Origin: JACDER01 sp963842575
GTDB taxonomy: Bacteria; Actinomycetota; Thermoleophilia; Gaiellales; Gaiellaceae
Assembly: GCA_963842575.1 (NCBI GenBank)
Contig: CAWJGS010000009.1
Span: forward strand, 18,692 to 82,691
Direction: 5' to 3'
Length of the DNA stretch: 64,000 bases
The position numbers and the translations under genes were made by a program. Below the pieces are notes generated by a model. It ran no database searches. It was given only the letters and a program-made list of their open reading frames with translations, and was not told where the DNA came from. Every line of letters starts with the position of its first letter. Position 1 is the first letter of the stretch. This document shows positions 1 to 10,306 of this stretch, piece by piece.

Positions 1-1347
1 AATCTGCCCACGCCCTGGTCGGCGACGAACCAGGTCTACCGCGACAACGTCCTCGCCTTCATCAAGGTGCTCGCCGCGCACGGAGCCCACGTCTTCCTGC
101 TCGTGAACAGCAAGCCGTACACGGCCGACGAGGCCGGCGACTGGTGGCGGGAGGTGGCGAAGTACTCGGACTTCGTCCGCGAGGTCTACTTCCCCGCGCC
201 GCAGATCTACCGCCAGGGGCCGGTGCTCGGAAACCGGACGATGCGGCAGGCCTTCCGTGACGGAGTCCTCGATCTGACCTCGATCGGGATCCCAGTGGCG
301 AAGGTCGGGCTCTTCCTCGGCTTTCAGACCGAGAAGGGCAATGGAGGCCGTGAGGGCCTGGCGAAGCTGTCCTGGTTCCGGACGATCAAGTGGCAGGCGC
401 TCGCGGCCAAGCAGGTCGCGAGCGAGCTCCACTTCCCGACGATCTGGTCGTGGGGTTGGGGCGAGTGGGGAGGAGGGAGCGTCGACCCCGACAAGCCCGC
501 CGCCGCCTGTGTGTACCTGTGGACGCGCAACCACAGCCTCTGCAACGGCCCGCAGGTCGCGGGAGCGGGATTCGACGCCTCGATGACCGAGGGGCAAATC
601 GACCTGCCGCGCGGGGTCCAGTGCACCGTGGACGGAGCGCGGATGAACGACAACACGATCCGCGGGCTCGTGTCGGTGACGAAGGATCGCGAGGTCGCCT
701 TTAGCGCGCTGTTTGCGCGTCAGGTCGAGAGCAAGTACGCCTCGGTTAGCGATAAAGAGGTCCTCGCTCTCGAGAAGGCGGTCGTCGCTGCCCGGTTCCG
801 CGGCAGCCACGCGGCCTACCGGGCGGCGCTGGCGAAGGCTGGAGCGAACGTCGCGATCGCGCGCGGAGTCCTGGGGGATGAGCTGCGCCAGGCGCTGATC
901 GAGTCGCGGATCAAGGTCTCCTCGCCGAGCTCTTCGGCGATCGCGTCCTTCTACGACGAGTTCGGCGATCTCCAGGCGCGGCAAGTAGGTTCCAAAACCG
1001 CCGCCTGGTGGCTGGGGCAGAAGAAGGCGGGACTTGCCCTATCCTCCGTCGCTCCCGACCAGGTCTTCCAGGCCAAGCTGGGCCGCTGGACGACCGTCGT
1101 CAGCGCGTCCGGCCAGTGGAAAGTCCGGCCGCTGGGGCCGGTTGCGCCGCTGGCGGCTTTCTCGCTTGCTCAGGCGCGTCCGGCGATCGGCGCGGCGCTA
1201 CGACAGAGCTCGCGGACGAACGCCTACCAGACCTGGACGGCGGCCAGGCAGCGGTCGGCGCTCAAGCAGACTGTCTGCCGCCGCGACTCGCTCCCGTCGG
1301 CGGGTGCAGTCGACCTCACCTCGTATCTGCCTTTCCTCGCGGTGTAG
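1..1347 (+). CDS. Uncharacterised protein, 5'-truncated by the window
   Basis: The reading frame is open from base 1 with no stop, so the start lies upstream; an internal GTG sits at 67. About 448 residues are visible. The visible part has a Trp-rich stretch around the WSWGWGEW motif (about residues 148-155) and a C-terminal half rich in Ala, Arg and Ser with helical character. I recognise no catalytic motif and no transmembrane helix in the visible part. It ends 30 bases before the convergent methyltransferase gene. Codon use and GC match the neighbours. The surroundings (methyltransferase, polysaccharide deacetylase, secreted protease) suggest an envelope or export role, but that is context only. 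Confidence 0.75.
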   Translation, partial: NLPTPWSATNQVYRDNVLAFIKVLAAHGAHVFLLVNSKPYTADEAGDWWREVAKYSDFVREVYFPAPQIYRQGPVLGNRTMRQAFRDGVLDLTSIGIPVAKVGLFLGFQTEKGNGGREGLAKLSWFRTIKWQALAAKQVASELHFPTIWSWGWGEWGGGSVDPDKPAAACVYLWTRNHSLCNGPQVAGAGFDASMTEGQIDLPRGVQCTVDGARMNDNTIRGLVSVTKDREVAFSALFARQVESKYASVSDKEVLALEKAVVAARFRGSHAAYRAALAKAGANVAIARGVLGDELRQALIESRIKVSSPSSSAIASFYDEFGDLQARQVGSKTAAWWLGQKKAGLALSSVAPDQVFQAKLGRWTTVVSASGQWKVRPLGPVAPLAAFSLAQARPAIGAALRQSSRTNAYQTWTAARQRSALKQTVCRRDSLPSAGAVDLTSYLPFLAV

Positions 1348-1377
1348 TCCTGCGGCACACGCCGCGCTGAGCGAACG

Positions 1378-2022
1378 TTACGAACGTTCGCGGTCGGCTC
1401 GAAGCAGGAAACCGCTTCGGCCGGACTGGATCTCGACCTTGGGGAAGTCCGAGAAGAGCTCGCGCAGCTGCTGCTCCGTGTAGTCGAAGATCGGGCAGCG
1501 GTTGATCATCTCGTAGCGCACCTTGCGGATCGGGCCCTTCGTCCACGTCCACCGAGGGAAGCTGGCGACGACCGTCCCCTTGCACAGCTCGGACATCCGC
1601 CGGATGTGCGCCGGAGCGTCCTCGATGTAGTCGAAGTAGCCGAGGCCGAGGACGATGTCGAACGGCCCCTCGAGCGGGGCGGTCAGAAAGTCGCCCTGGA
1701 CGAGCTGGACCTTGTCCCCGAAGCGGTCGAGCCGCTCCTTCGCCAGGCCGAGCATCGTGTCCGAGAGGTCGATGTCGACGTAGCGGGAGGCGCCCGCATC
1801 GAGCATGAACTCCCCGACGCGCGCGGAGCCGCCTCCGACGTCCAACACCGACGGAGCGTCATATTCGTGCGCGATCGAGACGGCCAGCTCGCGGCGGTTG
1901 AAGAGGCCGGGACGGAGGAGCCGCTGGAGAGCGTGCTCCTCGTCGTAGAGGTGGTCAAACGAGAATGCCTTGCGGCGAAAGTGCTCTCGTACTTGCGCCG
2001 TGCTCTCGCTCGATCTGTTCAT
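1378..2022 (-). CDS. Class I SAM-dependent methyltransferase
   Basis: The protein has 214 residues. The SAM-binding motif I reads VLDVGGGSARVGEFML around residue 60, followed by the acidic end of strand 2 (YVDIDLSD) and a motif IV-like DIVLGLGYFDYIED stretch, the usual order in a Rossmann-fold class I methyltransferase. The substrate is not evident. It lies downstream of, and overlaps by 68 bases, the polysaccharide deacetylase gene on the same strand, so the two are probably co-transcribed; modification of a surface glycan or lipid is plausible from context. The ATG at 2022 is the only good start near the conserved N-terminal helix. Confidence 0.8.
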   Translation of the reverse strand: MNRSSESTAQVREHFRRKAFSFDHLYDEEHALQRLLRPGLFNRRELAVSIAHEYDAPSVLDVGGGSARVGEFMLDAGASRYVDIDLSDTMLGLAKERLDRFGDKVQLVQGDFLTAPLEGPFDIVLGLGYFDYIEDAPAHIRRMSELCKGTVVASFPRWTWTKGPIRKVRYEMINRCPIFDYTEQQLRELFSDFPKVEIQSGRSGFLLRADRERS

Positions 2023-2854
2023 GGGCCTCCTCGAAGCTGGTCAATTGGAACTGCCGTGCGACCTTCCGGAGCCGGGCTGCGATCAGGCCGCGCCCGGGGT
2101 TACGGAGCACCTGGCGCGAAACGGCGGTCATCCGCTGCTTCGTCCCGAGGCCGTCCGGAAGCTCAGCGCGCAAGGGTAGCGGGTCGAACTCGTATGGATG
2201 GAAATAGAGGACCGGCAACGACATGGTCGCTAGCGCACGGACGATGACGGGAGCGGGGAAGAGGCGCCAGTAGGCGCCGCCGCCCACAGGCACGCGCCGG
2301 ACTGACGGCGTGGGCAGCTCCCAGAGGCTCTTCCCGGAAGGAAGCTCGATCCGGTAGGGCGAGCCGGGAACGGGAGTGATGCGGTTCGGGATGCGGCGGT
2401 TCTCGTGCTGACTCGAGTCGTAGCGGAACCCGAGCTCGGCGAGGACGTCGTAGGCCCACGGCGTGTCGCGGTTGATCGAGAACTCGGGCGCGCGGTAGCC
2501 GGCCGGCCGTTTGCCCGTTACCTCGCCGATCGCGTCGATGCTCCGCTGGACGTCGTCGCGGAACTCCGTCTCGGTTTGCGTCGTAGACACGGCCGTGCGC
2601 GTAGCCGTGCGACCCAATCTCGTGGCCTCGCGCCGCGATCTCGCGCGTCACATCCGGGTAGCGCGCGACCGTCATCCCGAGGAGGAAGACACGGTGGCGC
2701 TCGCACCGAGCTCGTCGAGCAGCGCGAACAGCGTCGCCATCTGCCGCGGGAACTCCGGCCGCGCCCGGTCCCAGTCCTCCCGGCCGAGGCGGCGGTGGAC
2801 GAGCTGATGCCAGTCCTCGACGTCGATCGTGAGGATCGCGGTCGGGAGCGGCAC
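1955..2854 (-). CDS. Polysaccharide deacetylase (NodB/DUF3473 type), frameshifted
   Basis: Three overlapping frames join into one protein of about 300 residues. The first (GTG at 2854) carries the start of a NodB domain with the metal-site TIDVEDWHQ. The second carries EIAARGHEIGSHGYAHGRV, the HxxxH-type metal motif. The third carries RAPEFSINRDTPWAYDVLAELGF and a C-terminal DUF3473-like region (YFHPYEFDP). This matches deacetylases of exopolysaccharide or PEP-CTERM/exosortase loci, which remove N-acetyl groups from cell-surface glycans. Two frame changes, near 2675-2690 and 2575-2620, break it. Since every conserved block is intact, sequence error is more likely than decay. It probably forms an operon with the overlapping methyltransferase. 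Confidence 0.75.
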
Positions 2855-2890
2855 GAGCCGATTGAAGCACGTTGACCGCCACCACCATCC

Positions 2891-5256
2891 GTGCGAGAGT
2901 CCGAGGTCGCCGTGAACCGAGAACGAGGAGCACGATTTCCGCTCTCCGCGAGCCTTGCCGGGGCCGTGGTCATCCTGGCCCTTCTCCTGGGGCTAGGCGC
3001 GCTTCCCGCCCAGACTCGTGCGGACAGCGGTCCGGGAAGATCGCCGTCCGCGTGCTGCGGGCGACCGCGGACGGGCGGAGCGCGTCGTTTCTCGTCTACC
3101 TCCGGCACCAGGCCGACGTGAGCGCCGCCTACGACATGCGGGACTCGGACGCGCGAGGGTGGTACGTCTACAGGACGCTGAAGCGGTACGCCGCTCGCAC
3201 GCAGGCGCCGATCGAGCGACTGCTCAGCCGCCGCGGCAGCTCGTATACGTCGCTCTGGGCTGCGAACGCGCTTGTCGTCGAGGGCGACCGAAGGCTCGTG
3301 GACGTCCTCGCCGCGCGCTCAGACGTCAAGGCGATCGAGTCGAATGCCGGCTCCAGATGGATCCCCGCAGGCGATCGCAGCACACGCAAACGAGCAGCAC
3401 CCGCGTCGCCGTCCGTGGTCGAGCTCGGCGTCTCGAGCGTCAACGCGCCTCAGCTGTGGGCGCTCGGCTTTACCGGGCAAGGCATGGTGATCGCGAACCA
3501 GGACACCGGCGTGCGCTGGACGCACACGACTCTGAAGAGCCACTACCGAGGCTGGAACGGCACCGCGGCGAATCACAACTTCAACTGGTGGGACGCCATC
3601 CACACGAGCGTCGGCAACCCGTGCGGAAACAACTCGGCCGCTCCGTGTGACGACAACGGCCACGGCACCCATACGACCGGAACGGAGGTGGGGGACGACG
3701 GCGGCGTCAATCAGATCGGCGTGGCTCCCGGAGCGAAGTGGATGGCCTGCCGGAACATGAACCAGGGGACCGGCACGCCGCAGACGTATGCCGAGTGCTT
3801 CCAGTTCCTGATTGCGCCGACCAACCTGAACGGCCAGAACGCCGATCCTGCGAAGCGGCCGCACGTGGCGAACAACAGCTGGACCTGCCCAGCGAGCGAG
3901 GGATGCGCTGCCAACACCCTCCAGACCGTCGTCGAGAACGCCGAGGCGTCGGGGATCTTCGTCGTTGCGGCGGCCGGCAACAGCGGGCCTGGGTGCAGCA
4001 CCGTCGACGTGCCGCCGGCGATCTACAACGCCTCGTTCTCGGTCGGCGCGATCAACAGCAGCACCAACGAGCTCGCGAACTTCAGCAGCCGCGGGCCGGT
4101 CACGGCCGACGGCTCCGGCCGGGTCAAGCCCGACATCGTGGCCCCGGGCGTCAACGTCCGGTCCGCCTATTCGTCGAGCGACACGACCTACGCGAGCCTG
4201 AGCGGCACATCGATGGCCGCCCCGCACGTGACCGGCGTGGTGGCGTTGCTCTGGTCCGCCCGTCCCGCTCTGCGGAGGGACATCGCGCGAACGAAGCAAG
4301 TGCTCACGAGCACCGCGAACCCGGGTGTCACCGTCCCGGTAAACGGTGCCGCCTGCGGGGGCACCGCCGCGCTCCCCAACAACCACTTCGGGTGGGGCCG
4401 GGTCGACGCGCTGGCCGCCTACCAGGCCTCGGCCGACGGCGCCGGGACCATGACGACTCCGACCTCCGAGGTGAGCGCCTCGGCGAGCGGAAAGACGATC
4501 ACGTTCACCTACACGGCGGCACAGAGTGGAATGACGAACGGTGCGGTCACGATCGATGTCCCCTCGGGATGGAGCGCCCCTTCGACAGGCCCGTCGGCGC
4601 GCGGTTACACGACCGCAAGCGCCGGCACCGTCTCGGTCTCGGGCCAGACCATCACCGTCTCCAACCTGACGCGCAACGCAGGACAGACCGTCACGATCGC
4701 CTACGGCTCCAAGGGAGGCGGTGGCCCCGGCGCGACCGTCTCCGCAACGACGGGTAACCGGCGCTGGCAGGCGAAACAGAAGACGAATGCGGCAGGAACG
4801 CTGACGAAGCTCGCCTCGTCCCCTTCGATCACCGTCTACGCCCGCGACGGCTCGGGGACTCTCACAACCCCGACGACGTCGGTGGCGCACGGCTCGACCG
4901 GAAACACGATCGTCTTCACGTACACGGTGGCCGCCGGAGGGATGAAGGACGGCACGCTGACGGTCGTCGTTCCCTCCGGCTGGAGCGGACCGGCCACCTC
5001 TGCGACGGCGCGCGGCTACACCACATCGAACAGTGGAGTCGTCTCGGTTTCGAGCCGCACGATCCTCGTCTCGAGCCTGACCCGCTCGGCGGGGCAGACG
5101 GTCAAGGTCACCTACGGCTCGAAGGCCGGCGGCGGGCCGGGTGCGAGCGCGCCCCCGACCTCGACCGGTGCCCAGACCTGGTCGGCGAAGCAGCGGTCGA
5201 TCGTCGGCGGCGCGCTTACCAGCTTGAGCAGCTCACCCGTGATCACCGTCAACTGA
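2891..5256 (+). CDS. Secreted subtilisin-family (S8) serine protease, N-terminal frameshift
   Basis: GTG at 2891 opens a frame with a clear signal peptide (LAGAVVILALLLGLGALPA, then an Ala-x-Ala-like site). The frame changes near 3025-3045 and continues through an inhibitor-I9-like prodomain and an S8 catalytic domain. The triad is visible: Asp in NQDTGVRWTH, His in NGHGTHTTG and Ser in SGTSMAAPHVTG. After the protease come two modules of about 135 residues, each starting GTxTTPT and containing a VPSGWS motif and YGSK. The protein is about 787 residues in all. A secreted or wall-associated endopeptidase is likely. The frame change sits just after the signal peptide and is probably a sequence error. 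Confidence 0.88.
4444..5253 (+). repeat. Two tandem C-terminal modules of the S8 protease
   Basis: Residue-level repeats of about 135 amino acids (bases 4444-4854 and 4855-5253). Both begin GT(M/L)TTPT, contain (I/F)TFTYT or VFTYT, VPSGWS, ARGYTT, LTR(N/S)AGQTV and YGSK(G/A)GGGPGA, and end SSP(S/V)ITV. The pattern is that of an Ig-like or beta-sandwich extracellular domain. Function is unknown; cell-surface or substrate binding is inferred. Confidence 0.8.
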
Positions 5257-5262
5257 GCCGGG

Positions 5263-5760
5263 TCATCGCGGCAGCCCGTTTGTCGCGAGCCAGCCGCCCG
5301 TGTAGCGAACGTCGTTCGACACGTCGCGGACGGCGAACTCCGGGCCTGGATGCGCCCTCATCTCCTCCTCCGACGGAAACTCCGCCTCCGCGAGCACGAG
5401 CCCGGCCAGCGGCCCCTCGAACACGTCGACCGAGTAGCGGCCCAGGTGGTGCCGCCGCTTGCGCAGCTCGCGCGCAGGCAGCGTCGCGAAGACGTCGTAC
5501 TCCTCAGAGGTCAGGTACATCGTCGTGATGACCGTCACGGCGTAGTCGGGAGGGCACGGAGCCTCCTTCTGCGAGAGCTTGTACTGCGAGTGCGGTGGCT
5601 CGGCGCGGCGGAGACGCAGCCGCGTGCCCTCGATGTAGCGGTCGACAAAGAGGCTGCCGGCATCCGCGCCGTCCGGAAGTCGATCGAGCAACCAACGTCG
5701 CTCGAGCTCGTATCTCGCGTATTTCCCCGCTTGCGGAGCCACGTTCCGGTTCGCTACCAT
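5263..5760 (-). CDS. CYTH-domain protein (adenylate cyclase IV/ThTPase-like)
   Basis: The protein has 165 residues. The N-terminal YELERRWLL segment is the ExExK/R-type signature of the CYTH triphosphate-tunnel fold. It is followed by alternating basic strands (RLRLRR, QYKLSQK) and later acidic residues (VLAEAEF, SEEEM), as expected for metal and triphosphate binding in a beta-barrel. Family members hydrolyse inorganic or organic triphosphates; the substrate here cannot be told. It converges on the protease gene (6-base gap) and diverges from rpsL, with its start codon region overlapping the -10 box proposed for the ribosomal operon. Confidence 0.78.
   Translation of the reverse strand: MVANRNVAPQAGKYARYELERRWLLDRLPDGADAGSLFVDRYIEGTRLRLRRAEPPHSQYKLSQKEAPCPPDYAVTVITTMYLTSEEYDVFATLPARELRKRRHHLGRYSVDVFEGPLAGLVLAEAEFPSEEEMRAHPGPEFAVRDVSNDVRYTGGWLATNGLPR
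5731..5760 (+). promoter_or_regulatory. Candidate promoter of the str-S10-spc cluster
   Basis: TTGCGG (5731-5736) and TACCAT (5755-5760) are separated by 18 bases, 62 bases before the rpsL start. The extended -10 context CCGGTTCGCTACCAT recurs almost exactly before infA. Position and resemblance to sigma-70 boxes are the only evidence. Confidence 0.5.
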
Positions 5761-5769
5761 TCGCTGTCC

Positions 5770-5802
5770 GGTTGGCGGGCATCTTGCCCGGCCGACCTTT
5801 CT
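5770..5802 (+). promoter_or_regulatory. Leader hairpin followed by a T-rich run, upstream of rpsL
   Basis: GGTTGGCGGGCA (5770-5781) can pair with TGCCCGGCCGACC (5785-5797) with one bulge and a 3-base loop, and is followed by TTTCT. It resembles a weak intrinsic terminator or an attenuator. It lies between the candidate promoter and the rpsL Shine-Dalgarno AAGGAG, so it would be in the leader RNA. Confidence 0.45.
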
Positions 5803-5822
5803 TCTGTGTCGTAAGGAGTTCC

Positions 5823-6194
5823 ATGCCCACCGTAAACCAACTCGTCAGAAAAGGTCGCGTCGCGCCCAAGTCGCGCACCAAGACCCCTGCCCTCCGCGGC
5901 GCGCCCCAGAAGCGCGGCGTCTGCACGCGCGTGTACACGCACACGCCGAAGAAGCCGAACTCCGCGCTGCGCAAGGTCGCGCGCGTGCGCCTGACGAACG
6001 GGATGGAGGTCACGACCTACATCCCCGGTGAGGGGCACAACCTGCAAGAGCACTCCGTCGTCCTGATCCGCGGCGGCCGCGTTCGCGACCTGCCGGGGAT
6101 CCGGTACAAGGTCGTCCGCGCCGCGTTCGACGCCTCGGGTGTCAGCGACCGGCGCCAGGGCCGTTCCAAGTACGGAGCCAAGAAGGGCTCGTAG
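5823..6194 (+). CDS. rpsL: 30S ribosomal protein S12
   Basis: The 123-residue protein is collinear with bacterial S12: PTVNQLVRKGR at the N-terminus, the TPKKPNSALRKVARVRL decoding-site segment and the GRVRDLPGIRYKVVRA loop where streptomycin-resistance changes occur in other species. The Lys and Arg residues usually altered in resistance (PKKPNS, GRVRDLPG) look wild type. The start has a strong AAGGAG Shine-Dalgarno (5812-5817). It is the first gene of the str cluster; its stop overlaps the GTG of rpsG. rpoB and rpoC, often found just upstream, are absent from the window. Confidence 0.98.
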   Translation: MPTVNQLVRKGRVAPKSRTKTPALRGAPQKRGVCTRVYTHTPKKPNSALRKVARVRLTNGMEVTTYIPGEGHNLQEHSVVLIRGGRVRDLPGIRYKVVRAAFDASGVSDRRQGRSKYGAKKGS

Positions 6195-6664
6195 TGCCGC
6201 GCCGAGCCGCCATTCCGAAGCGCCCGAGCACACCGGACCCGGTGCACCAGTCCGAGCTCGTCAGCCAGATGATCAACCGTGTGATGACGGACGGGAAGAA
6301 GAGCACGGCCGAGCAGGTCGTGTACACCGCGCTGGACCGCGTGGCGGACAAGACGGGCAAGGGCGCCGTGGAGGCACTCGAGCAGGCGGTCAAGACGGTA
6401 ACGCCGGTCCTCGAAGTGCGCAGCCGCCGCGTCGGCGGCGCGAACTACCAGGTGCCGGTCGAGGTGCCGCAGCGGCGCGGGCGCACGCTCGCCGTCCGCT
6501 GGCTGATCACGTTCGCGCGCCAGCGCCGCGAGAAGGGGATGCCCGAGAAGCTCGCCGGCGAGATCATGGACGCGCTCAACGAGCAGGGCGGCGCCTTCAA
6601 GCGCAAGGACGACATGTACCGGATGGCGCAGGCCAATAAGGCCTTCGCGCATTACAGGTGGTGA
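6194..6664 (+). CDS. rpsG: 30S ribosomal protein S7
   Basis: The protein has 156 residues, the usual length. It begins PRRAAIPKRPSTPDP, contains the conserved MINRVMTDGKKSTAE and VGGANYQVPVEV segments, and ends NKAFAHYRW. S7 nucleates assembly of the 3' domain of 16S rRNA and forms part of the 30S head at the exit site. The GTG start overlaps the rpsL stop by one base, implying translational coupling; the stop is directly before fusA. Confidence 0.98.
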   Translation: MPRRAAIPKRPSTPDPVHQSELVSQMINRVMTDGKKSTAEQVVYTALDRVADKTGKGAVEALEQAVKTVTPVLEVRSRRVGGANYQVPVEVPQRRGRTLAVRWLITFARQRREKGMPEKLAGEIMDALNEQGGAFKRKDDMYRMAQANKAFAHYRW

Positions 6665-6665
6665 T

Positions 6666-8766
6666 TTGACGACCATGGCCACAACCAAGACAGCCCTCGC
6701 GCTCGAGCGCACCCGGAACATCGGGATCATGGCCCACATCGACGCGGGCAAGACCACGACGACCGAGCGGATCCTCTATTACACGGGTCGCACCCACAAG
6801 ATGGGCGAGGTGCACGAGGGCGCCGCGACGATGGACTGGATGGCGCAGGAGCAGGAGCGCGGCATCACGATCACGTCTGCTGCGACGACAGCGTCCTGGC
6901 GCGACTTTCGCATCAACATTATCGATACGCCCGGCCACGTGGACTTTACGGTCGAGGTGGAGCGCAGCCTGCGCGTGCTCGACGGCGCCATCGCCGTCTT
7001 CGACGCCGTCGCGGGCGTCGAGCCGCAGTCCGAGACGGTCTGGCGGCAGGCCGACCGCTACCACGTTCCACGCATCGCCTTCATCAACAAGATGGACCGC
7101 ACCGGCGCCGACTTCTTCCAGTCCGTCCAGTCGATGGTCGACCGCCTGGGCGCCAAGCCTGTGCCCGTTCAGCTGCCGATCGGACGCGAGGAGGGCTTCC
7201 GCGGGGTCATCGACCTGGTCGAGATGCGTGCCCTCACGTACAACGACCCGCTCGGCGTGAACGTCGACGAGGACGAGATTCCGGAGGAGCTGCGCGAACA
7301 GGCGAGCGAGTACCACCACCAGCTGATCGACGCGATCGCGGAGAAGGACGAGGAGCTCCTCGAGACCTACCTCGAGGACGAGGATTCGGTGACGCCCGAG
7401 ATGATCCGGCGCGCGCTGCGCGCAGCGACGCTCGACGCCGAGGTGACGCCGGTGCTGCTCGGGTCCGCCTTCAAGAACAAAGGCATCCAGCCGCTGCTCG
7501 ACGCCGTTGTCGAGTACCTGCCGAGCCCGCTCGACGTCCCGCCCGTGCACGGCCTCGACCCGCGCACCGAGCACGAGCTCTCGCGCCGCCCTGCGCTCGA
7601 CGAGCCGTTTGCGGCACTCGCCTTCAAGGTCATGTCCGACCCGTACGTGGGGAAGCTGACCTACGTCCGCGTCTACTCCGGCCAGGTGAAGGCCGGCGAG
7701 CGCGTGCTGAACACCGCTAGCGGCCGCACCGAGCGGATCAGCCGCATCCTGCAAATGCACGCGAACCACCGCGAGGAGCGGGAGGAGATCGGCGCCGGCG
7801 AGATCGCCGCGATCGTCGGTCTGAAGAACACGTCGACCGGCGAGACGCTCGCCGTCGAGACCGCTCCGATCACGCTCGAGTCGATGGACTTTCCCGAGCC
7901 CGTCATCTCGGTCGCGATCGAGCCGAAGACGAAGGGCGACCAGGACAAGCTGGCGACGGGCCTGCAGCGGCTGTCGGACGAGGATCCGACCTTCCGCGTG
8001 CGCTCCGACCAGGAGACCGGCCAGACCCTGATCTCAGGGATGGGCGAGCTCCACCTCGAGATCATCGTCGACCGGCTGATGCGCGAGTTCAACGTCGACG
8101 CGAACGTGGGCCGCCCGCAGGTGGCCTACCGCGAGACGATCACGAAGCCCGTGCAGAAGATCGAGGGCCGCTTCGTCCGCCAGACCGGCGGCCGCGGCCA
8201 GTACGGCCACGTGTACATCGACGTCGAGCCGTCCGAGCCGGGCGGGGGCTACGAGTTCATCGACCGGATCAGAGGCGGCGGACATCCCGAAGGAATACAT
8301 CCCGCCCATCGACCTCGGCATCCAGGAGGCGATGGAGTCGGGCATCCTCGCCGGCTACCCGGTGGTCGACGTCCGCGTCTCGCTCGTCGACGGCTCGTAC
8401 CACGACGTCGACTCGAGCGAGATCGCGTTCAAGGTCGCTGGCTCGATGGCCTTCAAGGCGGCGATGCAGCGGGCCAAGCCCGCGCTGCTCGAGCCGGTGA
8501 TGGCCGTCGAGGTGGTCACGCCCGAGGAGTATCTCGGCGACGTGATGGGCGACCTGAACGCGCGCCGCGGACACGTCGAAGGGCTCGAGCCGCGCGGCAA
8601 CGCGCAGGTGATCAAGGCGCGCGTCCCGCTGGCAACCATGTTCGGCTATGCAACCGCCCTGCGCTCGACGACGCAGGGACGAGCGACATTCACGATGCAG
8701 TTCGATCGCTACGAGGAAGTCCCTCAATCGATCGCGGGCGAGATCGTCGCCGCCCAGACCGCGTAA
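6666..8766 (+). CDS. fusA: Elongation factor G, frameshifted near 8275
   Basis: This translocation GTPase would have about 699 residues. Motifs: P-loop AHIDAGKTTTTER, switch II DTPGHVDF and NKMD, then domain II and domain III (GMGELHLEIIVDR). At about 8273-8281 the frame changes: an extra base in GGCGGCGG moves the downstream KEYIPP block and domain IV/V (SGILAGYPVVDVRVSL, ending EIVAAQTA) into another frame. With one base removed the protein is collinear with EF-G to its end. As fusA is normally essential and everything else is intact, sequence error is the best reading. Start is TTG 6666 or ATG 6675. tuf follows after 24 bases. Confidence 0.93.
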
Positions 8767-8790
8767 CCGAAAGACGGAGGAAGGAAAGAA

Positions 8791-9981
<1,191 letters not shown>

Positions 9982-9997
9982 AGACAGGAGAGACGGG

Positions 9998-10306
9998 ATG
10001 GCGCAGCAGAAAATCCGCATCCGCCTGAAGGGCTACGACCACACGCAGCTCGACCGGTCGGCGCAGTCGATCGTCGAGACGGCGCAGCGGACCGGTGCCA
10101 CGATCACCGGCCCCGTGCCCCTGCCGACGGAGCGGAACGTCTACTGCGTCATCCGCAGTCCGTTCAAGGACAAGGACTCGCGCGAGCATTTCGAAGTCAG
10201 GACGCACAAGCGCCTGATCGACATCCACTCCCCGACGCCGAAGACGGTCGACTCGCTCATGCGACTCGATCTCCCTGCAGGCGTGGACATCGAGATCAAG
10301 CTGTGA
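9998..10306 (+). CDS. rpsJ: 30S ribosomal protein S10
   Basis: The protein has 102 residues. The ATG at 9998 follows a GGAG Shine-Dalgarno and gives AQQKIRIRLKGYDH, the canonical N-terminus. The GPVPLPT and RTHKRLIDIHSPTPKTVDSLMRLDLPAGVDIEIKL segments match S10 (NusE), which sits in the 30S head and also takes part in transcription antitermination. Its TGA stop overlaps the GTG assigned to rplC. Confidence 0.98.
   Translation: MAQQKIRIRLKGYDHTQLDRSAQSIVETAQRTGATITGPVPLPTERNVYCVIRSPFKDKDSREHFEVRTHKRLIDIHSPTPKTVDSLMRLDLPAGVDIEIKL

Noticed and set aside
3319..4890. Long minus-strand open frame opposite the S8 protease
   Set aside because: Shadow of a real gene in GC-rich DNA; its composition is Arg/Gly-rich with no motif.
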